Positions 24,221 through 36,600 are shown, counted from the stretch's first letter. The stretch is 64,000 nucleotides of DNA from Diploscapter coronatus (GCA_964036155.1 OZ038422.1:80189201-80253200); one strand, 5' to 3'. Numbers and translations: made by a program. Notes: a model not told the origin generated them from the letters alone.

Positions 24221-24543
24221 AATCCTTCTCATAGCTCTCTAATAAATAATGGAAAATTGATTTTAAAAATATTATTGGTACAATGGATTGAATGCTCACT
24301 GTTGAATGCACAAAAGATTTCGAGCTAAATCTTTCTATACGAAAAATGATAATCAAAGAATCATGTGGTTTATGACAGAAATGAATGTTTGCGTTAAGAA
24401 TTGTGAGCCTTTTACGAATAAACTCGGCTGAATGTGAAGCATAATCTTAGACACGTTCACTAATACAGTAATAAGATCGAAGACTTCATTTATTGGATTA
24501 AATTTCTATATGAAATCTGAGATTATTGCAATCAAGCTTTATT

Positions 24544-27500
24544 TTATGTTAATTTTCCGACTTCTCGCCATTTATTCGTCTGTGGATCGTATTCCTCGAT
24601 TGAATTACAATAATTTCCCAAGCAAGATTCTTGAAATCTAAGTTAACAAATATATGTATAAAGATATGCAAAATCTCAACTCACCCTCCGATTGCATATA
24701 ATTTCCCGTTAGCAACAATGAGTGAATGATGTTCCCTTGCATAATTCATACAAGCGATTCGAGAAATTCGGCTGCCAACTGAAGCTGAAGGATCGAAACA
24801 CAGACAGGATTTGAATGTTTCAAAACTAAATATATAATGATGCATTATTTATCATACAAAATTAACGACTCCCATCCTCCAGTTATGTAAATTTTTCCAT
24901 TTAGCGATGCAACTCCAAATGAAGTTCGTATTTCTGGAATCTCTCCAATTTCAATCCATCCCCGTTTATCGTCTGATAATCGATATATCTTTCGACTTTT
25001 ATCACCATCAATAACTGAATATCCATAATTACAATAATGAATATGCTATAATATGACCGTATAAAATTCCATTGCATGTTATTGTTTGAGCACAATCAAT
25101 TGGGAGAGGAAAAGCAGGTCCTGTTTGCCATTTTCCATCGATTAAAGCCTGAATAAATCATTTCATGGAATTTCATTCGATCTTCTTACATCAACTCGAT
25201 TCGTATCTCTCCACTTTTCAATAGGATCCTTTCCACCCAAATAATACAATTTGCCTTTGAAGTAAGTCACAGTTGCATCATCACGCCATTCAGGAGGATT
25301 TGGGCCTGTAAAATTCCTTGAATCGATCATTCATGGATTTGTTGAGCAGACCTCTTGAAATTTGTCGAGTATCCAAGTCATATATTTCAAATGATTTACT
25401 TCCGTTATTAATTCCAAAAATCTGAAGCCAAAGAAACTATTCAAAATAACGAATATAATAATTAACTTTATTCTGCGTAGTTGCTACTTGATATGGCAGA
25501 TACCAACTGTAGAATTCTGTAATCTCTTCGACTGAGCGGGCAAATGAATTGAACAAGCCTATTTTTCCTTCACGTTTATCATTATTTCGATAATAAACTA
25601 AATTATTATGAGTCGTTTCAAAGCCTCTTACTTAGCTTTCAGCATAATTTCTTACGATAAAATAAAATTTCATGCGAATCATTGAATAAATTATCTTCAT
25701 CAATCTGCAAATTATTGATATTTTGGGCCAATTCATTCATTGTATTATTAATCAATGATATTGCGTTTCGCTTCTGAAATTATCACTTTCACTTTTAGTA
25801 ATGGATTATTTATTTTCAAACCTCCAAAGCATTTGCGCTAATCTCAGTTCCATGGGATATAGCCTCTTCAGGACCGGCATTGTAACCAATTTGCGAATTG
25901 TTGATATTCCGGGATAATTCAACCATTGTATTATTAACCAATGGGATTTGCTTTTCCTTCTAGAATATTTTATTTAAATATTCGCAGTATAATAATTTCT
26001 ACCTCAATAGCATCAGCCAAGTTAGCTGCTCCAGATACAATCGCTTCATCTGGATTTATGTTGCGCTTCAATTTATCTCTTCCGAATCTTCTCTCTAGAA
26101 ACTCGTTAACGGCGGAAATTCTTGTAGATCCACCCACCAAAATCTAAATACAAATATTTAATTAAACTATTCTACTTGCAAAATTTAATTTCAATCAAAC
26201 ATACCACGTGACTAATATCATTTTCATGAAGTTGAGCCATCTTTAATGCCTGATCGATTAAGTTTATCGCTCTGGTGAATAAACCATCACACAGCTCGTT
26301 GAATTTTATTTTTGTTAAATTTACATCTAAGTCCGGCCCAATATCGATGTCCAACTAAATTGGGAAATTATACAACTGCTTTATTTTTCACCGTTTACGT
26401 GAATGTTTACTGTTGAAACAGTAAAAGAGAGTGATTCTTTTGCTATTCTGCATTCGTTCCGCAATCGCTTGACTAAGCGCGAATTTTTGAAAATATCGTA
26501 ATCCGACGTTTTCATATACTCCTGATATGCATAATTCATTATTATCCCATCGAAATCCTGGCCACCTGACACAAAACATTATTTACATTATATTAAAAAT
26601 ATACCTAAGTGTTCATCTCCTTTCACAGCCTTAATCGTGATTGTTCCATTCTTTATTTCGCATATGCTAATATCGAGAGTTCCTAAATCACATTGTTTAA
26701 ATTTTTAGAATCGAATGCGTAAAAGTTCTTCTAATCCAGCTACGTATAAATGAATTGTATTAAAAATTATATAATAAAATAACCACTTACCTCCACCAAA
26801 ATCGAATATCATTATCATTGAATTATTCAATTTCTTTTCAGCATTATAAGCAATTGCCGCCGCTATTGGCTCTTCAACTAATAGCTTCAATTCAAGTCCA
26901 GCCATTTCAACAGCTCGTTTTGTTGCAGCTATTTGATTATCCTGGAAATTAGCTGGAATTGTGATCACTGCGCCAGTCACTTGACTTCCAATATACGTCT
27001 GAATATTAAAATTATTATAACTTTCAAAACATAAAAAAATATCGGACCTCAGCAGTGGCTTTTATTTTCTTTAAAATTTCAGCAGAAACCTCTTCGGGCG
27101 TCACGAATCTTTCATTTGCCTGACCGTTATTCAAAACATATCCCACTTTATTCTAAATTAGTCGAAATTAAATATCGTAAGATCTATAGTAAAATCTACC
27201 CTAACTTTTGACTTTGAACTCTCAAAGCTATCCTTTTTTAATCAAAATTTGATCCTATGAAGAGATGGATAATTTAGATCCGTATCTGTACTTTTAGAAA
27301 ATCTCTGGTTTATAATTTTGGATAGATTTTTAGGAAACTGACAAAGTCGACAGGTCTAGTGGGATTCTATTGACAAATATACGTTACTCACATCTCGTGT
27401 ATCCAATTTGAATGTCCAAAGTAAACGATTCTTCGCAATTGGCAAATTATGCATGAATTTCCATCCAAGGAGTCGTTTTGAGTCTTCAAAAGATTACCTA

Positions 27501-27766
27501 ATAAATTATCAGTAGAAACGTTAAACCAACCATAGAGAACACTTGATAAATCATAGTAATTCAGAGCTGGATTACCTACCAGAATTTCTTCGTCACCAAA
27601 AGAAACTATAGACGGAAGAAAATGCCTCCCTAAACAACCCATTACATTGAAAATCATATATCAAAATTAATTCACCCTCGCCATCAAAAATTATCCTACA
27701 TACTCCATTTTCAATAATGGCAACACAGGAATATGTCGTTCCCAAGTCGATGCCGATATAGACCAT
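24544..27766 (-). CDS. HSP70 nucleotide-binding domain fused to kelch repeats (copy 1)
   Basis: At least 16 exons give roughly 750 residues. The first nine (27676-27766, 27531-27629, 27392-27483, 27048-27152, 26791-26998, then to about 26010) encode a full-length HSP70 ATPase domain of about 380 residues with its signatures: [12 protein letters not shown] (phosphate 1), IFDFGGGTLDIS (phosphate 2), GDEHLGGQDFDG and [10 protein letters not shown] (adenosine). The HSP70 substrate-binding domain is absent. Two linker exons starting KEKQIPLVNN and KRNAISLINN (the first apparently a duplicate of the second) lead via HEILFYR into about six kelch repeats. These show double-Gly and Trp marks (YYLGGKDPIEKW, YITGGWES, LYAIGG, EYDPQTNEWREVGK). 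Phases match at every junction I checked, so this is one fused gene. Kelch propellers bind partners; an HSP70 head suggests ATP-switched activity. Exact role unknown. Confidence 0.8.
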
Positions 27767-27977
27767 TATTTATTCTTTAATTTTTTCAAATTAACATTTG
27801 TACTGATTTATGAAATAAATAAATCTTGCATTCATGCGTAGATGAATAAAAAAATCAATAATCATTAAGAGCAATAAAGCAAGCTTTTACATTGAATGAA
27901 AACTGATAAGAGAATATTCAGCGTATTGGGCCATGGCCCATGACCTAACACGCTGAGTAGTGATATCGAATATTTTG

Positions 27978-28117
27978 GGCCATTCGGAAAGGTCGCAACG
28001 TTGCAGCGTTGCAGCTTGGCGAGATAGAGCTAAGGATGAGGAGAGTGTAGAGAAACGTTCTCTCGCTTTTGCCTACTATCTCGTCAAGCTGCGACGTTGC
28101 GACCTTTCCGAATTGCC
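27978..28117. mobile_element. MITE family A, copy 2
   Basis: The inverted ends CATTCGGAAAGGTCGCAACG and their inverse match the copy at 18542-18687 almost base for base, including the central AAACGTTCTCTCGCTTTTGC. Confidence 0.85.
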
Positions 28118-28125
28118 CTCAGCTC

Positions 28126-28300
28126 ACCCTCCGATTGCATACAATTTCCCGTTAGCGACAATGTGAATGATGTTCTCTTGCATAATTCATGTCAGCGATT
28201 CGAGAAATTCGACTGTCAACTGGAGCTGAGGGGTCGAAACACAGACAGAATTCCAGCACATTAGTATAACTAAATATATTATGATACATTATTTATCATA
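28126..28300 (-). pseudogene. Detached fragment of a kelch exon
   Basis: On the minus strand this resembles the second-last kelch exon of the three kelch genes (TCACCCTCCGATTGCATAC, then CAGCGATTCGAGAAATTCG and CATTATTTATCATA). No neighbouring exons remain, and it lies directly against a family A MITE. It is a relic of a fourth kelch copy or a transduced fragment. Confidence 0.65.
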
Positions 28301-29419
28301 TAAAATCAGCCGGCCGGCGGGGGTTGTACTCGCTTTTAACAATGCGTGACAGTTTGAATATAAAAATCGATGTAAAACTCATTCCGATTGGTTTCAGAAG
28401 CTGATTTCGATGTCAGATTCGTGTCCAGCGTGGTTGAAAACCCTGGTGTACTTTCCGGGGTCGAAACTATATCAGAGATCGAGATATCGACGTAGGTCAT
28501 GTTCAAAAAGTGGTGTTTTCTGATCTCTGTCACGAAATCAGTTATCCGGATTTTTCTCTCTCAGTTTCAATCCGTTTTCGATGGGGTTTTTTTTAATCGA
28601 GAGGCCTATGGGTCGCATTGTGGGGCATAGAAACTCAGCCATTTTCGACATATGGGGGCAGAGCTACAGTACTCCAAAGTTCGAAAAAAGTGATTTTTCG
28701 GAAATAACTTTCGTTAAATCGATTTCTAGCCGCACCATTTTTAATATTTTGCAAAGCTCGCCATTCCACCTCGATTAAAAAAAGAGCGCCGATTTTGGCT
28801 CAGATATTAGCGAGTTACGGTAGTTTGAAAGTCCAAATATCTCATTTTCGGGCCAAAATTAGAGTATAAAAACGAATAGTAGAAACGCTCAAATTTTGTA
28901 TATAAGTAGCACTTGATGAGTACTTTCTAAAAATATCAAAATATTGAACTTTTTATTAACAAAAATTTTCGTGACAGCCTCTTGAAAGTCGCATTTCGAC
29001 TTTCTGGAATATCTCAAAATTTTCCCGAATAAGTAGACTGGCGATATTAACCGAAGTTGTAGAGTCTGGATTGGGCTTTCTAGTTCTTTTTACAGATTCA
29101 AAATCCGGGGGTGGGCCCCAAATTTCCTTTGCAAAAATTAGTAATGATGAAAAGTCATTTTTGACGTCGACAGAGGATTCTGAATTAGAAATGTTCCAGG
29201 ATGTCCGGAAAATGCTCCAATCAGTCAGAAAGTGTTTCGGTCGGTTCGGAAATTTCCTACATGTTTTACGAATTGATCAAAATTATTTGAATAACGTCAA
29301 AAACTGTCGGAACCAATTTCTGAAATCCACCAACATCGATCGACCACGTTGAACACGAATTACTTGCATGTTATTTCGGGTTCTGCAGATATTTTAATAG
29401 TCAAAACTTCGTTTTGAAA

Positions 29420-30322
29420 TGAAAAGAGATCAACCCATTCAAAAGGGTTTTATATTAAAAAAATAAAAGCGGAGGTTGTTTTATTCGTGAAAAGCGCTCG
29501 ATTTGTATCCAAGTGATTCCCACGAAAGGAGATCAACCAATATTTTTTTTTTAAAATCTCGACGTTCGTTGCTCGTACATCACAGGTAATATTTCGGTGA
29601 ATGATTCCATATTTGAGGGACTTTCACCTGCGAATAAAACCGACGCGCCTCCTAGATAGTTTGATTAATTAATATTTTTTAATATTTATTCTTGTAGAAT
29701 GCACGTTTAACAATCGGAGAATATTCTTTCAGTGATCTCACAAAGATAACTCATAAGTGATGATGTAGATATCCATTAGAGAAATTGTAATACCCTGCTG
29801 GGTTCTGTAAGGTAGTGGCAAGAGGACAGTACCTTTTCCCAGACAGATACTTTGCGAGTATCGGTGATTATAGAATAATCTGTCTATTTGGTAGCAGTGA
29901 ATTAATAAAGTTTATATAAGAACAAACGAAAAGAATAAGAATAAATATCTTCCCAGCAAGAGTCATATTATGCGACAAAACATTACTTGTGCGTTAACAC
30001 AGAAATATTTTTATTAAGAAAGTTCAAAGGGGGCGCGTCGGTTTTATTCGCAGGTGAAAGTCCCTCAAATATGGAATCAGCCACCAAAATATTTTTACCT
30101 AGTGATGTACGAGCAACGGACGTTGAAAAAAATTATGTGCGAATCACTGACGTCGAGATTTAAAAAAATATTGATTGTTCTCCTTTTATTGATCTCCTTT
30201 CGTGGGAATCACTCTTGGATACAAATAGAGCGCTTTTGATAAATAAAACAACCTCCGCTTTTATTTTTTTTTAATATAAACCCCCTTTTGAATGGGTTTA
30301 TAAGTAGTTTTCTCTTTCATTC
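29420..30322. mobile_element. Foldback element with arms of about 235 and 290 bp
   Basis: The left arm (about 29420-29655) and right arm (about 30029-30322) are inverted copies sharing AACCCATTCAAAAGGG, AAAGCGGAGGTTGTTTTATT, TTCCCACGAAAGGAGATCAA, GAGCAACGAACGTCG-like sequence and GCGAATAAAACCGACGCG. The 370-bp centre is non-coding. Long arms and no transposase frame fit a non-autonomous foldback-type transposon. Confidence 0.8.
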
Positions 30323-30569
30323 ATTCACATTATAAACTGTTGACGATAGTGCTATGGAAAGCTTCGATCACTTGCATATCTTTCTTGTGTTAAATTTTAT
30401 AACCTGTCGAATGAAACTTATTTCAATAATAAGGATTGAATATAAATTGGTTACGGCTTATCTTTAGTTTTACCATTTATTTTAAACAATTCGAAAATTT
30501 TCGCATGCGTTCTTATCCGTGCCTTGAAAAAATTAATGCTCATGACATTTCCAAAAATTCGTTAGCTAA

Positions 30570-30762
30570 GGGCCCGTTCATACTTAGTTGCAGTTGCATG
30601 CAACTTGCAACTCGCTCAAAATAGCACGGAAAATGAAGAGAGAATGAATGAACAAAATTGCATGCAACTTGCTGCAATTTGGCCACTCTCCGCGTTTCTC
30701 ATACTATTTCGCCGAGTTGCACGCGAATTGCAAGTTGCATGCAACTAAGTATGAACGGGCCC
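30570..30762. mobile_element. MITE family C with TAA target duplication
   Basis: The termini GGGCCCGTTCATACTTAGTT and the inverse are near perfect, with inner GTTGCATGCAACTTGCAA palindromes. TAA directly flanks both ends. Three-base TAA/TTA duplications are typical of PIF/Harbinger-type elements. Confidence 0.85.
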
Positions 30763-31397
30763 TAAGAAAACTAGGAACGATAAGCCTCTTTCGTTGCCAG
30801 CAATTTCACTATTTGTGCTGCCTTATCTGACAATTATTGAATTTTGTCCAGGCTTCTCTTTCTCTCGATAATATGTTTAAAACAAGTTCTCCGTAATCTT
30901 CGAAACTGCCCGGACCAGAGGTTTCAAATTCGTTTCTGAAGTGGTATTTGAGTGTTTTCTACCTATACTCGACCTGGAAAACATGATTTTGGGGCTTTTT
31001 CCCGGAGTTTTCAAGTCCAGGTTCGGGTACCGGGGTCCGGGGTCAAATTTCGAAAGTCATTCTAATATTCCAAAACCTATATCAGATTGTTCAGTTCGAT
31101 GAGCTGAGTTGATTGGTGCGAACATTTTTCGGATCTGACCTTCCTATCACAGGTTACGGCTAAAAACAGTGCAAAAACGCCAGAAATACGGGGTCCTCAA
31201 TAGAAGAGTCCACTTTTCTCATCTCTTTCTGGATATTACCTCCCAGTTTTTTCACACAATAATCTGCAAGTCCTGCTCATTCTAATTCGCTAATTATTTC
31301 GAAAAAAATAGCGTCAACATTCTATCGAAAAACCGGCCCGAAGTTAAACTTTAAAATTTTGATTTTTCTAATTTTTGAGTTAGACCCCAAAATCATG

Positions 31398-32206
31398 TAT
31401 CATTCAATAGAGCTCGAAAAACTGAACAACTTTTGTGAAGACACCTCATGGTTATCTATTATGGTATGCGTGGTATGGAGGTTTGAATGGGTCAGGCCCA
31501 CGAAAATGACAAAAAATTCATAACTTTTCGAAAATCAAACGAACTCGAAAAATCTTTTCTGGATATAGCAGATTAAGAGCAATACTTCATTTTTGCTTCC
31601 TAGAGTACCGTTCTACCGCTTTACCATTGTATCATATGGGTCCATGGTATACCACCCATATGGTACTCGAATGGTATGCTATAAAATGGGTATCATTCGA
31701 CTCAAAATCGACTGGAGAGTAATATTCGAGTCCATTTCTATCAATTTCAGCAAGTGGTTTCATTATACCATCATTGCATTAACTATAATCACCTGTTGAA
31801 AAAGACCAAAAATGAAGTAACTTCAAATGGCCGTAAAAGGCGATATACTAATTTTTTTTCACGTGGTTTTCAGCATATTACTCAGTTCGACAAGGGCTTT
31901 CGTTTGATATATAACATGATAGGTATTGGTTACCAAATGGTAACTTGACCATATGGGTCGCTACCACTTGGTTCAATACCATGTTTGGTATCGTTCGACT
32001 CTAAATTGAATGGGAATAAATAATAGATATATCTAGCTTCAATTTGAGCTCAAATTTGGGTAGACTACCTATGGAAATATTCTCGTATTATTTTCTTGAG
32101 AATTGACATTAAATTTTGGTTTTTTGAGTACCACTCCCATACCATAATAGATAATCATGAGGTGTCTTCACAAAAATTGCTTAGTTTTTCCAGGGCTATC
32201 GATTGG
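31398..32206. mobile_element. Second foldback element with arms of about 75 bp
   Basis: The left arm (31398-31475) and right arm (about 32128-32206) share GTGAAGACACCTCATG and TTATCTATTATGGTATG in inverted orientation. The interior repeats ACCATATGG/GGTAT phrases and has no coding frame of note. Confidence 0.7.
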
Positions 32207-32821
32207 TGTATCGTTTGAATTTTTCCGATCGATTTTGAAAACTTCGACCCTCGGGCCACGCCCATTTGATTGCTTTCTTCTCAAAAGTGACATACCTAAC
32301 TTATCGATTTTATAACTGATTTTGAGGTAATTTGATGCGTAGAATCCGAATATAGCATAAAATTTTTGGAACTCCCCCTAAAAGCTTTCAGAAAAATCGA
32401 TTTTGTGCAAAATATGCATGTTTTGAAGCTACCATTTTTGACGCTTTTTGACTTTGGGACCCCCTTCAACTCCAAAAAAGTGGCTGACCCCCTAAACCAA
32501 TATATTTCTAGAAAGTACACTCCATGGCCATGTTCATCCTTTTTAAATTTTTCGAAAATCTTTTATAACAAAAAAGCTTTCTTTGTACCTACTGTTTACA
32601 GTCAAATCGTCAAAACTCCCAACTTTGACCCCCACCTAGCCCCGCCCACTTTAGGGGGAGGGATCTGGTCTCCCCATTTTTGTGATTAGGGTCCATGGAT
32701 GTATCCACCATATAAGTTTGGTTCGGATCCGAGACACTTTTGCAGTTGTCCGACCACTCTTTATATTTTGTTCGGGTTATTCAAAGAATGCGTCTTAAAA
32801 AATCGACTATTGTAGATCGCA

Positions 32822-33669
32822 ATGCTGAAAGACCATATAAGGCTTGTGATCGAAAACTCTTCGGAGGAGAAGGCGTTTGTGTTAGAAGTGGCTGAAGGGA
32901 CGACAGTCGAATCGCTGATCAGCCATGCAATTTTGAAGGCGAAATGGGAGGATAGGAAACTGACTCCACTAACTGCAAAACTATTTGATGTTGAAGCCAA
33001 GCAGTTCATTGCCATTACACAACCGCTCAATGATGTGACTGTCTCGAATATGCAGAAATTTGAAATTCGATTGAGTGATGAGGTTAGTCGTAATTTCTAC
33101 ATCTGATAGCATAATTGCGCTTACGATCTTATGGTTATTCAGAAAATCGCAACTGTTGGTTCAATAAATGTTGATATCACAATAAATGGCATTACTCAAG
33201 CGAATCAGCAATTCGAGTTATCCGACAATGCGAACGTCCAAGATCTTATCATGGCTATTCTCGTTAAAATCGAACGAAATGAGGGCAACTCAATGATTGG
33301 CTCGGTCAGGATCTTCCATCCTGATTTCGATGAATGGTCTGATGTGACTGAACCGTACAGCAACGAAGCAATTGAGTCTGGCCGCAGATATTCCGTTGCC
33401 ATCAGTTGCAAGGAGTCTGAAATTCCGCCAAACACGAATTCACCCGAGAAATTCGATCAAGTCAATTCGCTGAAAACATCCGCAATGTCAGATTCCAGTT
33501 CGACTGCTGAAAGTGAGCAACACGATATGGTAGGCCTCAGTGCATATCCGAATTCCAACCATTTCATTGATATTCAGGCATATACCCAACCATGTCTGAC
33601 TCAATCTAGCGTTGCTACCGAGCCAATAGGTGAAATCGTATCGGATCAGAGTAACTCAATACTTGCACA
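32822..33669 (+). other. Paired ubiquitin-like domains of the giant protein
   Basis: Exon 1 (87 residues) and the first 95 residues of exon 2 each read as a beta-grasp-like unit: a beta hairpin (IRLVIENSSEEKAFVLEV; VDITINGITQANQQFEL), a helix (TVESLISHAILKAKW; NVQDLIMAILVKIE), then strands ending in KFEIRLSDE and RYSVAISCKE. Neither ends in a Gly-Gly, so conjugation is unlikely. The exon 1/2 boundary separates the two units. The fold assignment rests on pattern, not on strong sequence identity. Confidence 0.55.
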
Positions 33670-36600
33670 GTAAGCATCTCTTTATTTGAAGTCAAAATAA
33701 TTGAAGAATATTCCCATGCTATTTAGAATCCCACAAGGAGAAACGATAACTCGTCAAGCACCTGATCGCGTTGCAATGCCAAGAGGATCCTATAATGCAC
33801 ACACGGATAGTTCCTGTAACAAGACGCCGTTTAGTAACAATTTACCAGGTACGGTATTTTATCAACGAACCAATCAGATTATTGATTGTCTCGCAAATTT
33901 GTACCTCGAAATTAGCATTAGCGCTAGATTTTACTATAACATCTAGAGTGTATCGTTTAATTGGCGGCGTAGCGCAGTGGTTGTGTGTTACTGCCTGCAG
34001 CCTAGGGTCTCAAGTTCGGCCCCCGCCCTCACCCAAACCAAGGGGGTTAAGAAATGTTGGTAGTGGATCAAACCACGAAAAATTAGCCTAAATCCCTCGG
34101 CTGTTGTACACAAACAACAGTCTGTCCTCGGGCCGGGCCACTAGTCCTGTGTGCCTAGGATAGGCCGACTGTCCCAATAAGAAGGCTGAGCTCCATTACG
34201 AGCTTGAGGGTAGCCGACCCCACCTAGTGGGAATAATAAGGCTAGGAAAAAAAAAATCTAGAGTGTATCGTTTCTTCCAAGTTACTCTCTTAAATTAGCA
34301 TACTATTTTCGGAAAAGAAACTTGGGGGAAATGCTACATACCTGAAGTGATAGTCAGTGAGGCCCGTTGTCTGCCCCTTTTCTCCAGCATGCGCTCTGCG
34401 TGAAATTTTCTGCTTCTCTACCAAAATTTCTCGCCTGAAACAGGCGAAATTCGGCAAGTTGACTATAATTATCTAATTGTCAAAACCAAATATAATTTTG
34501 GACCCCAAAAAAATACCATGAATTGTAAAAGCTATTCCAAAAACCGGATCGAAATACCTCGAAAACGGTGAAAGTTATTCAAGAAAAATATTGGGGAACA
34601 AGTTAAAACACCTTATATAAACCATATAACATTTGTTTTATTACATATAATAAATATAACTTTATATTTATTTTTTTTAGAAAATCGTATGGCTTCTACA
34701 ATTGACTCGTGCACTATTCACCGATCGGCCCTTGGCCAAACTGCAATATTGGGCAGTCTATACGACATTCGAAAAGATCAATTTGTACATGGGAATATTT
34801 TTAATAGGTAAGATAATCTATTATATTTTTTATTATATTACGCAAATTTCAACAATATGTATTTATTTGTAATTTGTGTATATTTCTAGAAAGTTAAATC
34901 ATTGTATACATAGAAATGTTCGTGGAGATCTTGTCGACATTTTTCCACATGAAGAAAACAAAAATGTCGTTTTGACGACGAAAACCCTTTTCAAACCACC
35001 TCCGACGGTGATTTTGTCTCACTTTTTCCCTTTGCGGTGGACATGACTTTGTTCTTTCTAGTTATGCTATTATAAAAATTAAAAATCGTTTTAGGCAACT
35101 ACCATCGGAATTGATCGAGAGAAGGGATGGCGGCAGTTCTTACATTTACGACTATGACTATGTGAACAGTATCAAAGACAAGCTCCGACTATTGAAATTG
35201 GAAGGTGAAGCATCGCTAAGCGTTTTGAGTGGATTGATCAAGGTCAACGGTGCGGCATCTTACATTGATGAAAAGAAGACGACGAACAAATCGATCCAAT
35301 GTTGTTTTCATCAAAACATCAAAACTTGTGAAGAAAAAATCAGTTTGAATAGCAAAGCCTTCTCCAAATTTATCATGAACGAGGCCATCAACGACGAAGT
35401 CACCCACGTTGTCGTTGGAATTGAATATGGCGTGAATACTAACGTCTCTCTCGTGTACAGTCTCACTGATGAAACATCGACTGAGGCTGTGAAAGGCAAA
35501 CTCAGTGGAGAACTGGAAAAACTCAAATCGGCTTTATCAGGAAAACTATCTGGTTCTGGCGAATTTTCTGAAGATGAAAGCTTTAAAAAAAAGTCGCTGA
35601 AGATCTCCATTTTTGCCGACATAAAACCATCAGAAGAAACGGCGCCAACAACGATTGAAGAAGCGATCACAACCATCAACCAAATCCCAACATTGGTTAA
35701 TTCGAAAAACAACGGCCGAGGCGTGCCACAACGATACATGCTGCTCAACATCAAGGAATTCGAGCGAATTTTTTCGATTCAAATTTCGTGCGACAAGATC
35801 TTGCGTGAAATCGGTGCCGCTCAATTGCAGAAAATCAGCGAGATGATGAGCGAGGTGGAATATCAATTTGCCAGAATTTCGGATTTCAGAAACGAAGCTC
35901 ATTCGTGTCAAATGGTGATTTCGAGCGAAATGAGAGCAAAAATCGAAGAATATCACACAAATTGCATAGAATCAAATACGAATTTGCAATCAGAATTGAA
36001 AGAGTTGGTTCTCGATATTCGAAGTGGAAATAAAGATGTCGATGAGTTAACCGAATGGAGGGCAGAGTTTATGGCGAATTCCCCACTCAAAAAGAAGAAC
36101 ATGGAAAATTTTTTTGAGGAATGCAAAATCGCAACTCGCGCAATCAATTTATATAAGGAATTATCTGAACATAAAATTCCGGTTGTGCAATCGCAAGATG
36201 AATTGAATACATTGAAGCGAGAAACAAACAAGAACGACAAGACTTTAGTCGTCCTTTTCTTTTCGTTCAAAGAGCCACATGATGAACAATTATGGCAAAA
36301 GACATTTTCAATTTTCTTGAAGCTTATACTCGATAAAAATACCAACATTACTTTACGAGCGATTTCCAGCGATTCGACAAAAATTCAAGAAAATGAACCA
36401 ATTGAACAAGGCCATATTATTACTATTATCAAAAATGGCGTCTACCAGGTCAAAGACTATATTAAAGAATATGATTCAATTAAAAAAATTGGCTATGCTA
36501 TACCAAATGGGTAAACATTTTAAAAATTTTAAATTTTCGGTAATAATAGCAAATATTATATCTACCCTTAGTAATTTTCATTTGTCTATCTGCTTGTGTG

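Larger units (their letters stand above)
28310..32821. other. Repeat-rich region upstream of the giant gene, no gene seen
   Basis: This 4.5-kb stretch holds a large foldback element (29420-30322), a MITE (30570-30762), a second foldback (31398-32206) and unassigned AT-rich sequence whose phrases recur elsewhere in the window (for example a GTTACGGTAGTTTGAAAG-like stretch near 28810 and 59290). No open frame has a family resemblance or splice structure. The promoter of the giant gene must be near its right end, but I cannot place it. Confidence 0.5.

Noticed and set aside
27960..28166. Plus-strand 68-codon frame
   Set aside because: It is the translation of a family A MITE; a matching translated frame appears at the other copy (18525-18728).
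30570..30762. CRISPR-like or regulatory palindrome array
   Set aside because: The repeated GTTGCATGCAAC motifs belong to the terminal inverted repeats of a single MITE with a TAA target duplication; there are no regularly spaced direct repeats.
34890..35060. A possible additional exon of the giant gene between 34807 and 35095
   Set aside because: It starts after TTTCTAG and is open for a while, but its only usable donor gives the wrong phase for the next exon. Joining 34807 directly to 35095 keeps the frame and the family pattern.
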